From Polytrichum commune (Eukaryota; Streptophyta; Polytrichopsida; Polytrichales; Polytrichaceae), in assembly GCA_950295325.1 (NCBI GenBank), contig OX485805.1, positions 49,316,758 through 49,376,757 on the forward strand: a DNA stretch of 60,000 bases, given 5' to 3'. Positions within the stretch are counted from its first letter, which is position 1, and every line of letters starts with the position of its first letter. The position numbers were made by a program, and so were the translations under genes. This document shows, one piece after another, positions 32,561 through 43,985 of this stretch. The notes beneath the pieces were generated by a model. It ran no database searches. It saw only the letters and a program-made list of their open reading frames with translations, and had not been told where the DNA came from.

Positions 32561-33779
32561 TACTAAATTTAGAAAATAGGGAAACTTCAAAAGAAGACAT
32601 GAACTCAAAAGTCACTTGAATTTAGAATATAAGAAAATAAAATAAAATGTTGCATACAACTCAAAATTACAATTAGTCCTAGAGGAGGCTACAAAGAGGC
32701 CACTTCTAAACTCCATGGATTTAAACAACATTACTCATAGGTCTTGGAGAAGTCAAGACTTAGGAGCAACCACAAATGATTTCAAGGATGAGAAGGCTTA
32801 CCAAAATTAGATTGAGCTCAAGAACTAGAATCTTACACGACATCACAAAAGTAAACGAATGAAAACTTTGAAAGAGAATTGTTGAACTTATATGGAATGT
32901 TCTCGAAGACTTATTAACCTTAATACCAAGAATCTCCAAACACTTGATTTATTCAAGAGTGATGAGCTAGGTTTGGATTTGGTTCCCGAAGTTACCTCTT
33001 AATTAGTATTGGATTGTGCCCTTTGAACGTACTCAATACGTGGTATCTAATCAAAACGTGTGAAGTCATCATGAGTAATGAAGCTCAAAGTTTGGGAGGA
33101 AATTGTGTGAAGCCGTCAAGTAGGCAAATCACCTGTCCTTTCATATTACTTGAGATAATTTTGGAGCTCACATCATACAAGGCCACATCATGTCAATCTA
33201 GTAGATTATTGTTATAAAATTATACTTGGAATTATGATTACTAAGGGAAGATCTTAGACTTGAACTAGCATATTGGGTTTGGAATTTCACGAAGGAAATT
33301 TGGACTTGAGCCAATTAAGTTATGGAATATTAGTCTTATGTCTAATATTACATATTATTGATCTTGTTGGGAATCACAACCCATTTTTCTTAAGATACTT
33401 AACCTTGACATTAGGAATTTAGGAGAATACAAACTTGGAATACTTGAGCACCTAATCCATGTAGATTCCAAAGGGGGAAAAGGAGTGATTGGAATTACAA
33501 ATGTGCTAGTATGGTGGAGACAAAATCCCATTGAAATAATACATAAATATGCTTGGCAAGTAAGAAGTTCAAAGTATGCCTGGAAGAGGATACTTCTCCT
33601 CACCCCTAAGGTTAGAGACTACATTAACACAAATCACAAGGCGAGCTATGATATAGAACAGTAGGATCTTCTAAAACTAAATAACTTAAGGTGTGACATT
33701 CATGCAACCAGTCAAGCAGTGAGTTACACTATCTCAAGTTGAGAGATCCTTAGAACCATGGAGGCGACCTGAATAGAAG
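32561..33779. other. Intergenic, no gene seen
   Basis: AT-rich, no sustained frame with recognisable features; no repeat partner noticed. Confidence 0.4.
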
Positions 33780-34135
33780 GAGTAATAGAAGAAGGCAAAG
33801 ATTCAGGCAAATAAACATCCATGCTATTGTCCTTTCATTGTATGCAATGTGGTTTGTTGCCGCTCCATTGTAGCTTGCTTAGCGTTTCGCACTCCATACT
33901 GAAATTTTGTACCATGAGCAGTGTATTTGGTCAGTTTACCTTGATCTTCTAGACCATTTGTGCAACAACAATGTGTGCAAAAGTGATGTTGACTAGTTTG
34001 TTGGTTACATCTTCCTTCCCAATCACCTTCCTATATAACTCAAGGATAGTTGTTGCAACAATAGGGCTAGGTTTGTTGTCATAGCGAAACCATTTTTCCC
34101 TTGCCATGGACCAAAATAGTCTCCAATTTTATAAA
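33780..34135 (-). pseudogene. Possible decayed gene fragment, unknown
   Basis: The minus strand from about 34125 reads FWSMAREKWFRYDNKPSP then IVATTILELYRKVIGKEDVT then NKLVNITFAHIVVAQMV before stops, followed by in-frame-looking remnants (SMECETLSKLQWSG). The composition is protein-like, unlike its surroundings, but I recognise no family and see no start or splice context. Could be a retroelement remnant or chance. Confidence 0.25.
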
Positions 34136-36228
34136 TTTTCTTTGTCACTATCTTACTTTCATGAGAGGAAACCTAGAAAATAAGAAGAAACTGACATTAA
34201 TACAAATAATGAATAGTGCAATATGAACATTAAGAATATTATGAATAGTGCCAGTATTTTCAATGATAGTGCTCCTATGAATAGAAATTTCAGGGAATAT
34301 TACTAGGATGAACAGTGATTCCTACGCATAGTATAGGGAGTATAACCCAACCCAAATTTCCAAGTTCAACTTGAATATATGAATAATAAACGAATATTCC
34401 CAATTTATTTGCGGGGCTCATATAATATTATTGACATATTCCAAGGTCACCCACATGGTTGAATAATGTTATGCACCTTGGGCTTTTGCATGGATAGGAT
34501 TTCAAAGTCTTTATCCAATCTGCATGGCTCCCATTTTCAATGAGCACATTCCAAAGAGCTTATTGTATCCATCCAATTTCTCGGGTTAATTTTTTTTAAA
34601 GTAATTATTGAAAGAAATTGAACTTTCATTTTATGGAGATATATTATTACAACTAGTATGATGGGACCTCTACTTAAGAAATGTTGGTGCAAGTTAGTTG
34701 CTTTAAGGTAGCAGTGTCATAAAGTAACACCTTCCTTTTGGCACCACCTATTTTTAATCTTTAAGTTGTCAACAGGTGAGTGCAATAGTGCCACCAAGGA
34801 AGTCATTGTTAAAAGAAATCAATCATATGTGGTATTAAGTTCAAAATAGTATTAATAATAGCAATGTAAGAAGAATGCAAGAATGTCTTAAGAAGAACAC
34901 CAACTTGGGGCAATCACAATGGTTAATCGGGGATCTATTTGCTCATTGAGGTGGTCACAGAAGAAGTGATCCAGAAAAGAGGAACAACACCTTCATTTAA
35001 TAGAAGACCCTCACCTGCAATAAGGTTGATTTGTGGTGATTCTCACCTAGCACTCCAACATCAATGAACCCCCTTAGTGAAGAATAAAAGACTCACTTGT
35101 TAAAAGAACTCTACAAATTTTTGTAGCTTTCATATGAATTTATTATTTGTTGAAAAAATGTGTAGAAGTTGTATAGATTTACTAATCTATGGATTAGGTC
35201 TTTAACCTACCTGAAATAGAAAAAATTTCTTAAAGTGTTTGCCTATCAACTTGAGAAGTAAAGCCCCAAAATTTATCAAAATACGGCCCTTTAAACATTG
35301 AGGTTGCTAAATCAATATCCTATTGAGGAAAAGGGGGGGGGGGGGGTAATTGTATTGATTTGTACATTGTATATTTAAAAATGTTAAGCACAAATTACAC
35401 CATAAATTTGAGGTGCAGCTGCGACTCCCAGCTTCGTGTTTGGTTTCACTGATTGTTTTCCTATCTTCAACATAATATACTAGTAAATCTGAATTCCTAT
35501 TTGCCTATGGATCGGCTGCCTCAAATGCCCACATCCCTATGTGAACATCAAAACTTTGACAATTGTTATTGCTGCATTTGATAAGTGCATTCCAAACCCC
35601 AACCGTATAGATGTTGAGAGGGTGTAGTTGAGGGGTACTTCAAAAAAGTTTCAGTTGTTCAAGTATCTCTAATTAGGATATTTTAAGGTTTATGTGATGA
35701 GGTGTCAAAAAACGAGGAGAATTTTCATCCAGATTTTTTATGGAGATCCACATTTATATGGGGTGTATTGGGTTTAGTATGACAAGTAGAAATGCCAACC
35801 ACATCATACATGCAACTTAAATTTTCCACATTTTGAAATTTTGAGGGCCCTTTTTATGAAATTGAACATTGTCGGATCAGTTCCCAATCTTTTGATGGAG
35901 GTAGAACTTGTGAGCCATTGTAAACATCAAATTCTAGAGTTGAATATTATATATATGTATTTGGTGCATGAATCTCAAAATCAAAGGGAGATACGGCTCC
36001 CAAGATATGGCAGTATTTTTTAAGATATTGCTTAGGAATCCCTCACAAAACACTTGCATTTTGGTTGGTTCCTGCCTCAAATTTGGCATTCGGGGGTTAC
36101 TAGACCAGGCTTCATTTTTATCACATGAAGTAAAAACTTGATGAGCCCTGCTTGGTTCAACAGTGGGTAAATAATGTCAGGTTACTCTCTAATTTTCTGA
36201 CAATTGACTTTGTTTGACAACTCAATGA
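34136..36228. other. Intergenic, no confident gene
   Basis: AT-rich. G-run at 35334-35347. A short frame at 35841-36023 (ends QREIRLPRYGSIF) has no recognisable features. Confidence 0.4.
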
Positions 36229-36411
36229 ATGAAGTCAATCCTATTCTTAAGTGTGAGAATTGCTAGACAGGTTTGGATTGTCACGCAAGAAACAATTGAG
36301 GTTGACACGGTTCATTTTGCAACTGAAGTGATTGAAGCTTCGTTACAACCTAAAAAAAACATTCAGTTTGGCGGAGACACATGCATTCTAGTGGAGGTCC
36401 AGGTAAGTTCA
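36229..36411 (+). other. Possible isolated exon
   Basis: An open segment encoding RIARQVWIVTQETIEVDTVH then FATEVIEASLQPKKNIQFGG then DTCILVEVQ, ending at a good donor CAG|GTAAGTT (36411/36412). The amino-acid pattern is protein-like, but no partner exon was identified and no family recognised. It faces the 3' end of locus B. Confidence 0.25.
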
Positions 36412-36960
36412 ATCAGTCTGATTGATGACTTTTAAATTCCATATTGAGGACCCATTGAAAAATCTTGCCACGGATTGTGAGCTAGCCCTAAGCCAATGAG
36501 CTTTGCAGCAATCTTCGACATGACATCTCCTTTTGTCAAAACAATCACCACCCTCATACCCCAATTCGAGCATGATCACTAATTTACACTCGTTCAAACT
36601 ATTAACGATCAAAGAGTACTCAAGCAGCCTATCAATAGTGTAAGTTTACATGAGACCTACCTTTATAATCAGACTCTCAAGAACTGTAAGACTTTCGAAC
36701 CATCAACTTGAGCCAAAACCTCGTTTCTTTTCCAAGAAAGAATGTACACAAGACATATCTTTATTACACAAATTGAGGCAGTTGCCTCTACATTCGAAGC
36801 CACTAGCTTGTAATATGTAATAGATGGAAATAGCCTAGTCACCGTGACTGCCAATTCTCATGCTATCTTCCAAACAATGGTTTGGAAAATATGAGCATCA
36901 ACAATGAATGACAGCAAAATGTACACGGCTTGGTGGACACAACAGATCCGAGTCTGTGTA

Positions 36961-38205
36961 TCACGCAGCGGCAGCATGGTCAAGTGATAACCATGTGTCA
37001 AGGGTGTTACGCAACTGGGCAATGTGCAAAAACTGTACAAGGGAGTTGCACATATCAAGGTTCACATCACCAACTTGATAATTTAATCTACACAACACAG
37101 ACACAGTAGTAGCATCATTGATACACCCATGATAGCAGTGTATACAAACATTCGCCCTTCCACCTCGCAAACTCGCTCCTACTCACCATCCTTGCTGTCG
37201 TCAGATGAGCCCCAAGGGTTGGTGACATCCATGGTGTGGTGTGTGGTTGGGCTATTCGTAGTCGACCCGTCGTCGCTCGACCCAGTATCCAGAAGTGTAT
37301 CCTCAATGTGGAGTCGCTCTCCAAAAGCCAAGTGATTCACAGAGTTCATAAACTGATCTCCGCCGGAGTCCCCACTTTCACCATGTATAGGAGAATTGGA
37401 GGGTGTGGGTGTACCCACCGGTGCTGCCCTCGAAGCACCGGCGGATACACCGGCAGGAGCACGTCGTTGCGCCTGCCGCAGCCCGAGAGTCGGCTGCCAG
37501 TGGAGCTTGTAACCTGTGATGGGGCTCCACACATAGCGCGGGCGATGTGTAGTTGGTATCCCTGAAGGTCTGAACACCACAGAGTGCATGTTGGAGGACT
37601 GGCCCTCCACTGGTATCGCTACAGGAATGCCATCTTGTCCACCAACAACAGCATCATGATTGGGAACTGGCCAATTCCTGTTTACTATGCTCTGTTGGTT
37701 CGGGTTCGACTGGGTGGACTCGGAGACCATGGAATGAGTAGATGATGCTCGCTGAGGAGCGCCAAATGGTTGACCCCACGACTGCGAGGATTCGGAGACC
37801 ATGGTGTGAGCGGGTGATGGTCGCCGAGGGGCGGGTGATTGACCCCGTGGTCGAATGCCTCCCTGTGCAATGGCCACCTTAAAAAGGGTAAATCGTGAAG
37901 GAAGTCCTCATCTAAGAAATGGGTATGTAATGCATCATTGTTATGGGAAGAGTTTGAAAACCGAGTTAAGCTAAGTAACAAACAAGTATTTTGGCAATTG
38001 GTGTTTTCCTGTAAGAATATTCAAGTAGACGCTTAGTGTTCACAATAAGTTGAGAGAAAAATCCAAGGCGTATATTTGTTATCTTGAGAGTAGTACACAC
38101 CTGAGCTCTGGCTGGCACAGGGATTGGTGGTCGAGAAGGAACACGGCTAACTTGAACCAACCATGGGTTCTTGCCAGAGTTGGACTTGCCTCGACTTGGC
38201 TCCAT
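36961..38205 (-). CDS. Locus B: predicted three-exon protein, unknown function
   Basis: Exon 1, 38205-38101 (35 codons, MEPSRGKSNSGKNPWLVQVS ... PVPARAQ), ends CAG|GT. Exon 2, 37877-37187, is preceded by AG and ends GATG|GTGAGT, a strong donor in phase 1; reading through it would give a stop only three codons later. Exon 3, 37073-36961, after AG, continues the frame as VGDVNLDMCNSLVQFLHIAQ then LRNTLDTWLSLDHAAAA and stop. Total about 302 residues. Exon 1 is basic; exon 2 is Pro/Ser/Thr-rich with a 23-residue near repeat (THTMVSES-type: AHTMVSESSQSWGQPFGAPQ / THSMVSESTQSNPNQQ) and an acidic end (DDSKD). The short C-terminal exon is Leu-rich. No signal peptide, membrane span or known domain. 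Exon 3 has a close relative at 25.8 kb. An intron 3' end ('ttgtgcag' at about 38237-38230) lies just upstream of the ATG, as in locus A. Confidence 0.5.
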
Positions 38206-39660
38206 GATAAGTGTGGGAGAAAAACCTGCACAATTTCAGCTGTTGTTTGTCAAAGACAGTGCTACACGTGAAATACATAAGAGCAATGATATCATTTCCG
38301 CACAAAAAAACTATGGCAGAAGATTGACAGAACTCAAACAAACATTAGTTACCCTCGCAACTCATTGTTGCCCGCTCTGCAAGTGAAGTGAAGGGAAAGC
38401 TTACTCCACTACTAAGCTTGAAAGAGGAGAAAATAGAAGCAACAACATTCCTCATCGCAGCGACCAACCAAGTCTCTACCTACTCTTTCTCTCTCTGCTC
38501 CCTTGCTCAGGTCCCAATTCGACACATGAATTGCAGCAGAATACAAAACCCTCCAGTAACCACAGAAACCTCACAGCATGCTCACACTGAGCTTGATAGC
38601 CACAAAACCTCAGCTATGGCTATGCGTTCTCAGCAAGATACCTTTGCCTTTTTTTCGATGTCAACTTAGAACTCTTTAGTGAGGATATGGACTTCTTTTG
38701 ATTCGGACGTGTTGTGACCAGACGTACTTGAGCAGCTTCGGCACATGGACATGTAGGTATTGAGCTCGCATATATACACTAAGGTTTTGGTCGTCTCCTC
38801 TGCGTCTCACGGGTCCGACACAGCGTCTGTATTCTCTATGATCAGTTGGGAATGATTGTGAACCAATCTCTTTGGTGCACTGAGCCCTTCAGCTGCCTTC
38901 AACCAATGTGACCAACTTGGATTTGCAATGTGCTAGGGGTTTGAGAGGCATATTGTAGTAGATGATGATGAAGGTTGACAATGCACTTAACTTACCTCTT
39001 CACAGATTCACTCAAAGCTCATGAAGTCCAGTTAGTACTTGCAATGTGTCACCCCTCAAAGGTGGTGACGGCCAAGCTCTTGGAAACTTCAAAAGGAGTG
39101 GAGGAAAAGCTTAAACAAGACTTTCACTGTCAACCTACCTGCAAATCGAACGAGGTGACAGAAAGCTTGACAATGCACTAGCTTACCTACTACTCACAGA
39201 AACTCATCAAAGCTCGAGAACACCAACAAGTTCTTGCAATGCGTCACCCCTGGAAGGTGGTGATGGCCGATCTCTGCAGAACTTCAAAGAGAAGTAGAAG
39301 AAAAGCTTAAACAGGACCTCACTGTCAACCTACCCCAAATCAAAAGAGGTGATAGAAAGCTTGACAGTGAAATAACTTACTTACTACGCACAGAATCTCA
39401 AAGCTCGAGAAAACCCAGCAAGTTTGCTTGCACTATGCCGCCCCTGGAAGGCAGTGATGTAGGGAAGCAGCTTGGACTCCGACAAGGAAGAGGATCTCCC
39501 CACTCGCAAGATCACAAGGAAGAGATGCAAGGCGGTGAAGGGTGGCGATGTCAAGCTTGGAAGACTAAAATTGTGGCCTTGAACGCCTTGTGGCCACCAT
39601 TTGAGCAAGAAGGGGAGGAGTAGGGGGAGCGGGGCCCATATTGTCAACCCGTTGTCAGAT
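38206..39660 (-). promoter_or_regulatory. Locus B: leader with tandem units and GC-rich start region
   Basis: Inverted homologue of the locus A leader. The minus strand from about 39620 reads 'atggtggcc', 'catcgcc', 'catcactgcctt', 'gcaaacttgctgggttttc', then ~195-bp units carrying 'gaggtcctgtt' (39310) and 'gaaagtcttgtt' (39117), each preceded by 'ctgtgagtagtaggtaag'-like donor sequences. There are two to three units here against five at locus A. The region 38611-38850 is also one arm of an inverted repeat with 41130-41385. Confidence 0.5.
38608..38850 (+). repeat. Inverted repeat arm 1 (partner 41130-41385)
   Basis: Plus strand 'cagctatggctatgcgttctcagcaagata...cttcggcacatggacatgta...ttttggtcgtctc...ctctgcgtctc' pairs with the complement of 41130-41385. 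Divergence is roughly one base in six with small indels. Both arms contain an ATG opening MAM(R/H)SQQD. Confidence 0.75.
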
Positions 39661-39666
39661 CTTCGG

Positions 39667-39706
39667 GGGCAGGGCAGGGCAGGACAGGACAGGACAGGCC
39701 AGGGCA
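39667..39706 (+). repeat. (GGACA/GGGCA)n microsatellite
   Basis: Pentamer run 'ggcagggcaggacaggacagg'. Confidence 0.9.
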
Positions 39707-40515
39707 GGGTGGCTCCTTCTGATCCTTTAACCTTCAGTATGCACTCTCTGAAATTTCTCTGCCATTTTCTGGCTCAAGAAAAGGGGTCTCATGCTTGGAC
39801 TCATTCTAATGAGCTCATCTAGTGTGATGAGGGACTGGACTGTGACTTGGCCTGCCTTCTGTACACGCAAAATTAAATAATGTCCTCAAGATCATCATCA
39901 TACATTTATAAATCAAATTAAATTCGAAAATAGGGTAGATCTTGATGAAGTAAGCCTAGTCTGAAGTTCAATTCCTGCATTTTCTTCTTGCCTTTTAGAT
40001 AAACTTGGTGTGAGTTAACTGCTTGAGGTGACTTTTTAGGTTGCTGAACAACAAAGTAAGTGTAGAGAGAGAAGAAAAATGAGATTGTCTGTGAGGCTGC
40101 TTAATTCGAATGAGAGTTCGTCCACAAGGTTCACCTTGACACTTGTGGGCATAAACAATTCATTGAACCATTGACTTCGTTGCAGACCGCCTGCTGGTAC
40201 TGCCCTCTACCTTGTTTAATTTGCCTTAAACCTCTTTTCAATTCCTTTTGTCTTTCACATAACTTTTTGGCCAAGCTAAAGTGTTTTTAACTCGTTCAAA
40301 TCATATGTGGTTTGCACTTAATTTCACTTGATTAAAAGCAGGCTTACAGTGCGCTGAACCCATTTGGACCGATTGGAGCTCATCTCCCTACAGTGAATTT
40401 GCACTACCGAGTCTCTTCTTCTCTACTTACTACATTCCCAGCATGTGAGATGCTAGTGCCACTTCTGCCTGTACAACTTAAGTTAATCCATCCTCGATTC
40501 TTTTCTTTTTGTGGT
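39707..40515. other. Intergenic, no confident gene
   Basis: Nothing recognised. The minus-strand frame 40820-40404 (138 codons, begins MVEVSCAGESPMF) has no signal peptide or motif; it may be chance. Confidence 0.35.
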
Positions 40516-40532
40516 TTTTTTTCATGTGCAGA

Positions 40533-40605
40533 GGGAGGAAAATCTTCTTTTGAGGAATGTGTTGGAGAGTACCAAAAGGCGTCGATCATGCCCAACCTTG
40601 GTGTG
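40533..40605 (+). other. Possible terminal exon
   Basis: A pyrimidine-rich acceptor ('ttttttttcatgtgcag') precedes a 24-codon open stretch, REENLLLRNVLESTKRRRSC then PTLV, stop. No partner exon was recognised; weak. Confidence 0.2.
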
Positions 40606-41129
40606 ACACAATTATTGACCCTGTCCATAGCAGACAGGGCCTCCTCCTTGTAGAACAGATGTGCCTTTTGATCCAAACAGAGTGAAAAGTAAGAACATAA
40701 TTTCTGTTGCTTAACTGACCTTACATGTAGCTTCAGTTGTCTTTGGATTAGATTTTTGGGGACAGGCTTCTTGTAAATACCAAACATTGGGCTTTCACCA
40801 GCACAGCTGACTTCAACCAATTCTTCTGAAGTGCGCTCCTTCTAGCCCATCATAGTGGTCTCACAGCTGTTGTCTCCGTAATCTGCAGGTGAAGCACTAA
40901 CTTCTCCACAACACCATTCATGCACAGCAAATTAGATCGATGAGTGGCTCCTTAAATTGAAGCTCGAAATATGAGATTTATCAAATGTGATGGTTGTCCC
41001 AGATGTGATTACTACAAGGTTTACTCCAATCAATCGAGCATTCACTAAATATTAAACCGCAGAAACACTGATCTTTGCAATTCATGTTCACCAATGGCCA
41101 GCTTTTATTGTGATACCAAGCTAGTCAGT

Positions 41130-41385
41130 CAAGCTGAGAGCTGAGAACACAGAAGCTCTGTCGGACTCGCGAGACGCAGAGGATCGAGACGACCAAAACT
41201 CTTCAAGTGCATATATGCAGGCTCCATATTTACATGTCCATGTGCCAAAGGTGCTGGGAAAAATTTGGTCACAGCAAGTCTGAATCAAAGAAGTCCATGG
41301 ATTCCTCATTAAAGAAATCTAAGTTGAAATCGAAGAAAGGCAAATGTAATATCTTGCTGAGAATGCATAGCCACAGCAGAGCTTT
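41130..41385 (-). repeat. Inverted repeat arm 2
   Basis: Partner of 38608-38850, about 2.3 kb apart, opposite orientation. Confidence 0.75.
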
Positions 41386-41399
41386 TTTTGGGTGACCTC

Positions 41400-41735
41400 A
41401 ATGTCAACATATGGACTAGATAACCAGCACGAGGAGAGTGGATGACAAGCCACGGAAGCGGCAAGTCATCCACCGGCTCGAGCTGGTTATGGGACATAAT
41501 CAATCAACTCTTGGACACAATCTTGGAATTATGGATGATATTGTGTCTACATGGATGAATCATTGTGATGAGTTCTCGTGACCGATTGCTCATCCAAGAG
41601 CAAAAAGGTTATCGGAACCTGCTCCAATTTTTCATCCATGAAAATACGATATCATCCACAAATCCCAAATTATGTGCACGAACTCATCAGTTATGACCGA
41701 TAACCAGCTTGAGGAGGTGGATATACAGCTCAATC
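41400..41735. repeat. Foldback-like cluster of short inverted repeats
   Basis: 'gataaccagcacgaggagagtggatgac' (41418), its complement 'gtcatccaccggctcgagctggttat' (41464-41490), and again 'gataaccagcttgaggaggtggatata' (41698). Also GTGGATGAC...GTCATCCAC around 41438-41472. Possibly the ends of another small foldback element. Confidence 0.5.
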
Positions 41736-41759
41736 TGTTGATTCCCTCATCGACACGGA

Positions 41760-42022
41760 CCAATGTCCGGGGAGATTTTTGGACACAATTGGTCAATACC
41801 CTAGCGTTTCCAAGTCCAACCAGTTACGTGTTGACACCTTTCGGTTTTTCGTTCTCAATTTTTAGGTATATTTTCTATAAATTCCTCTAAAATGATGGGT
41901 AATTTTCCTGAAGTCTTTGATGTTGAACCGGTTATTTCTCAAACTCAACCGGTTCTCCGGTAACCAGCAGCCGGTTCTAACCGGTTCTCCGGTAACTAGC
42001 AGCCGGTTCTCCCCGCTCATTG
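41760..42022 (-). mobile_element. MITE family M, copy M15, with internal duplication
   Basis: From CCAATGTCCGGGGAGATTTT to TTCTCCCCGCTCATTG, flanked by GACACGGA (41752-41759) and GACCCGGA (42023-42030), 7 of 8. The right part carries a direct duplication of about 36 bp ('ccggttctccggtaaccagcagccggttcta' / 'accggttctccggtaactagcagccggttct'), making it longer than other copies. Confidence 0.9.
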
Positions 42023-42260
42023 GACCCGGACAGGCCCGGCAGCCAGTGCGCAGCGGGCAGCGGGCAGCGGGCCACCATGAGAAGCGGGCAGGCTCTGCCG
42101 GCCGTGGATCGGGCTGGAGCCATCCAACGGCGAGCAGGCGCCCTGCCCTCTGCCTCATGGAGCATTCTAGTGACGGCAGGCGCAGGACAGGGCAAGGACA
42201 CACGAGGCCAAGCCTGACATGCCCAAGCTGTAGGCGGACCGGTGGGCCACCTGTTGCGAC
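42023..42260. other. GC-rich island, no gene called
   Basis: 'cagcgggcagcgggcagcggg' repeats and high GC, unlike its surroundings. Several overlapping frames on both strands, none with a recognisable product; possibly a remnant of a CpG-rich gene start. Confidence 0.3.
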
Positions 42261-42469
42261 AACGGGTAGGGTTTCAACTTTTGTGAACCGCGTCAACTAT
42301 TATTCTCTAGTACACTGAATTTGTGATGTTATAGTGGGTGGAATATTTATTTATTAATGTGGAAAATAAGCAATGTGGGCCAATCTGACTGTCTAGGAAG
42401 TAGTTGTCAAAGTGGAAATGAAATGGTGTTTGTGTAAGATGGGGGGAGTCTTTCCCTAACGTAAGTGCG

Positions 42470-42920
42470 TCTTAAACGGATAGTTTTAGCTCTACACCTC
42501 CAAGTTCTCGTAGGGTATCAAATACTATGGTTTCCTTTTGTGGTTTTTTCTGAGAACATGTGATTATCTTATTCTAATCAAAGTGAAGATTTCTTTTCTG
42601 ATTAAATCATCATATAGGCTCCCCACTCCCTCCATTATGTTGTTTGTTGAGCCAAGAATGGTTAGTAAACTTTGAACATGTAGTTCAACCTTTTTTTAAG
42701 TACATGTCTATTGGGTATCTATTTTTAGATCCACACCCAAGCACAAACCACTTGGAGATAGGTGTTCGTTTAAGATGAGTACATGAAGCAAGCCCCTTTA
42801 CCATTTAAACACTTGTTTTTTTGGTATCCATTCTTTGGAGGCACACCTAACCACATACCACTCATTTAAAGATGTCCCAATAAGGAAGATAATCAAATAA
42901 GGGTCGTCTACCTTACCTAG
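42470..42920 (+). mobile_element. Dispersed repeat family E, diverged copy
   Basis: Shares 'atcaaagtgaagatt', 'acatgtctattgggtatctatttttagatccacac', 'aggtgttcgtttaagatgagta' and a right end 'gtcgtctaccttac' with the 1.2 and 48.1 kb copies. Confidence 0.5.
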
Positions 42921-43394
42921 AGGGATTCTCTAACCATCTGCTTGCAAGGGATGTTTTAGAACATGATGTCCTATTCTTTGAATATTCTATTTAACTTGAA
43001 TGATATTATGTGAAGATTTTGAGAATATGATCATATAATTACTCTAAGAAAACACACTACTCTATGTTGCTTATAACTTTCTTCATGAAAATGTTGAATA
43101 CCTCTATTGGAACTAATGTTTCCATTAATTTTACCTCCAATGAATTTTGAGACCCTATCATTATTTTATCATAGATGATTTTGTAATTTGCAATAAAAAC
43201 GACCTCCCCATCTTGGTCATGTCAATCTAGGGTAAATGGGCACATTGGCCATGTCTCATGTCTTCATAAAGGTCATGCCATGGCTAGTGACAAAGTGTTG
43301 AGGAAAAGGGTGTCGTACCTTCAAGTATTATGACGCCTCCATCCTTTGCAACCACAATTGTACTAGAGCACATTCTTCAATAAGGCAAAGCTCT
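42921..43394. other. Intergenic, no gene seen
   Basis: AT-rich, nothing recognised. Confidence 0.4.
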
Positions 43395-43985
43395 TACTCC
43401 AAATTTCCTTGCACGAAGATGGAGCTCACATTTTGCATGTAGGACACGAGGCACCCATAGTACAGTACTTGGTTATGAGCTAGCACTGTCAATTAATAGC
43501 GGGGACCTTGTGAACTTATCTATACTGACTATCATGAATACTTTGATATTGTCCCCTTTTTCATTCCTTCTGTACAAACAAACATTGGTTTTTCCATGGG
43601 CGATAAAAACATATAAGATCATTGGGACCCAATGCGGAGAGAGGGGTAGCACTTTGGGGTGCACACAATGGAACCAACCAATCCAAAAAAGGTTATGACA
43701 ACTTAAGCATGATTAACGAAGCCAACAAACGGGTTGACACTCCAAGAGATATTAGAAAGACTCATAAAAGAGGAGATTTATCCCTCCTCATAACGCGTTG
43801 AAGTTGTCTATGACCTGTTCGTAGGATGACACACGTAAATTTTGGATAGATAATACAAGTTTACATTGGCCCCACTATTGAAAATTTATTGAGAGTTTGC
43901 TAAGCTCTAATTCAAGTACTATCCTATAGGTGCCTCGTGTACTACATGCAAAAGGTGAGCTCCATCTACATGTAAGAAAATTTTG
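43395..43985. mobile_element. ~590-bp segment with ~110-bp inverted arms
   Basis: Left arm 43395-43505 ('gatggagctcacattttgcatgtaggacacgaggcacc') pairs with the complement of 43875-43985 ('ggtgcctcgtgtactacatgcaaaaggtgagctccatc'). A motif of its interior ('aaaacatataagatcattgggac', 43605) recurs near 44127 and 44690, so the surrounding 1.3 kb is itself repetitive. Probably a transposon-derived mosaic. Confidence 0.6.

Noticed and set aside
41862-42318. Opposed frames of 133-144 codons
   Set aside because: Caused by the GC-rich island and the CCGGTT repeats of MITE M15.
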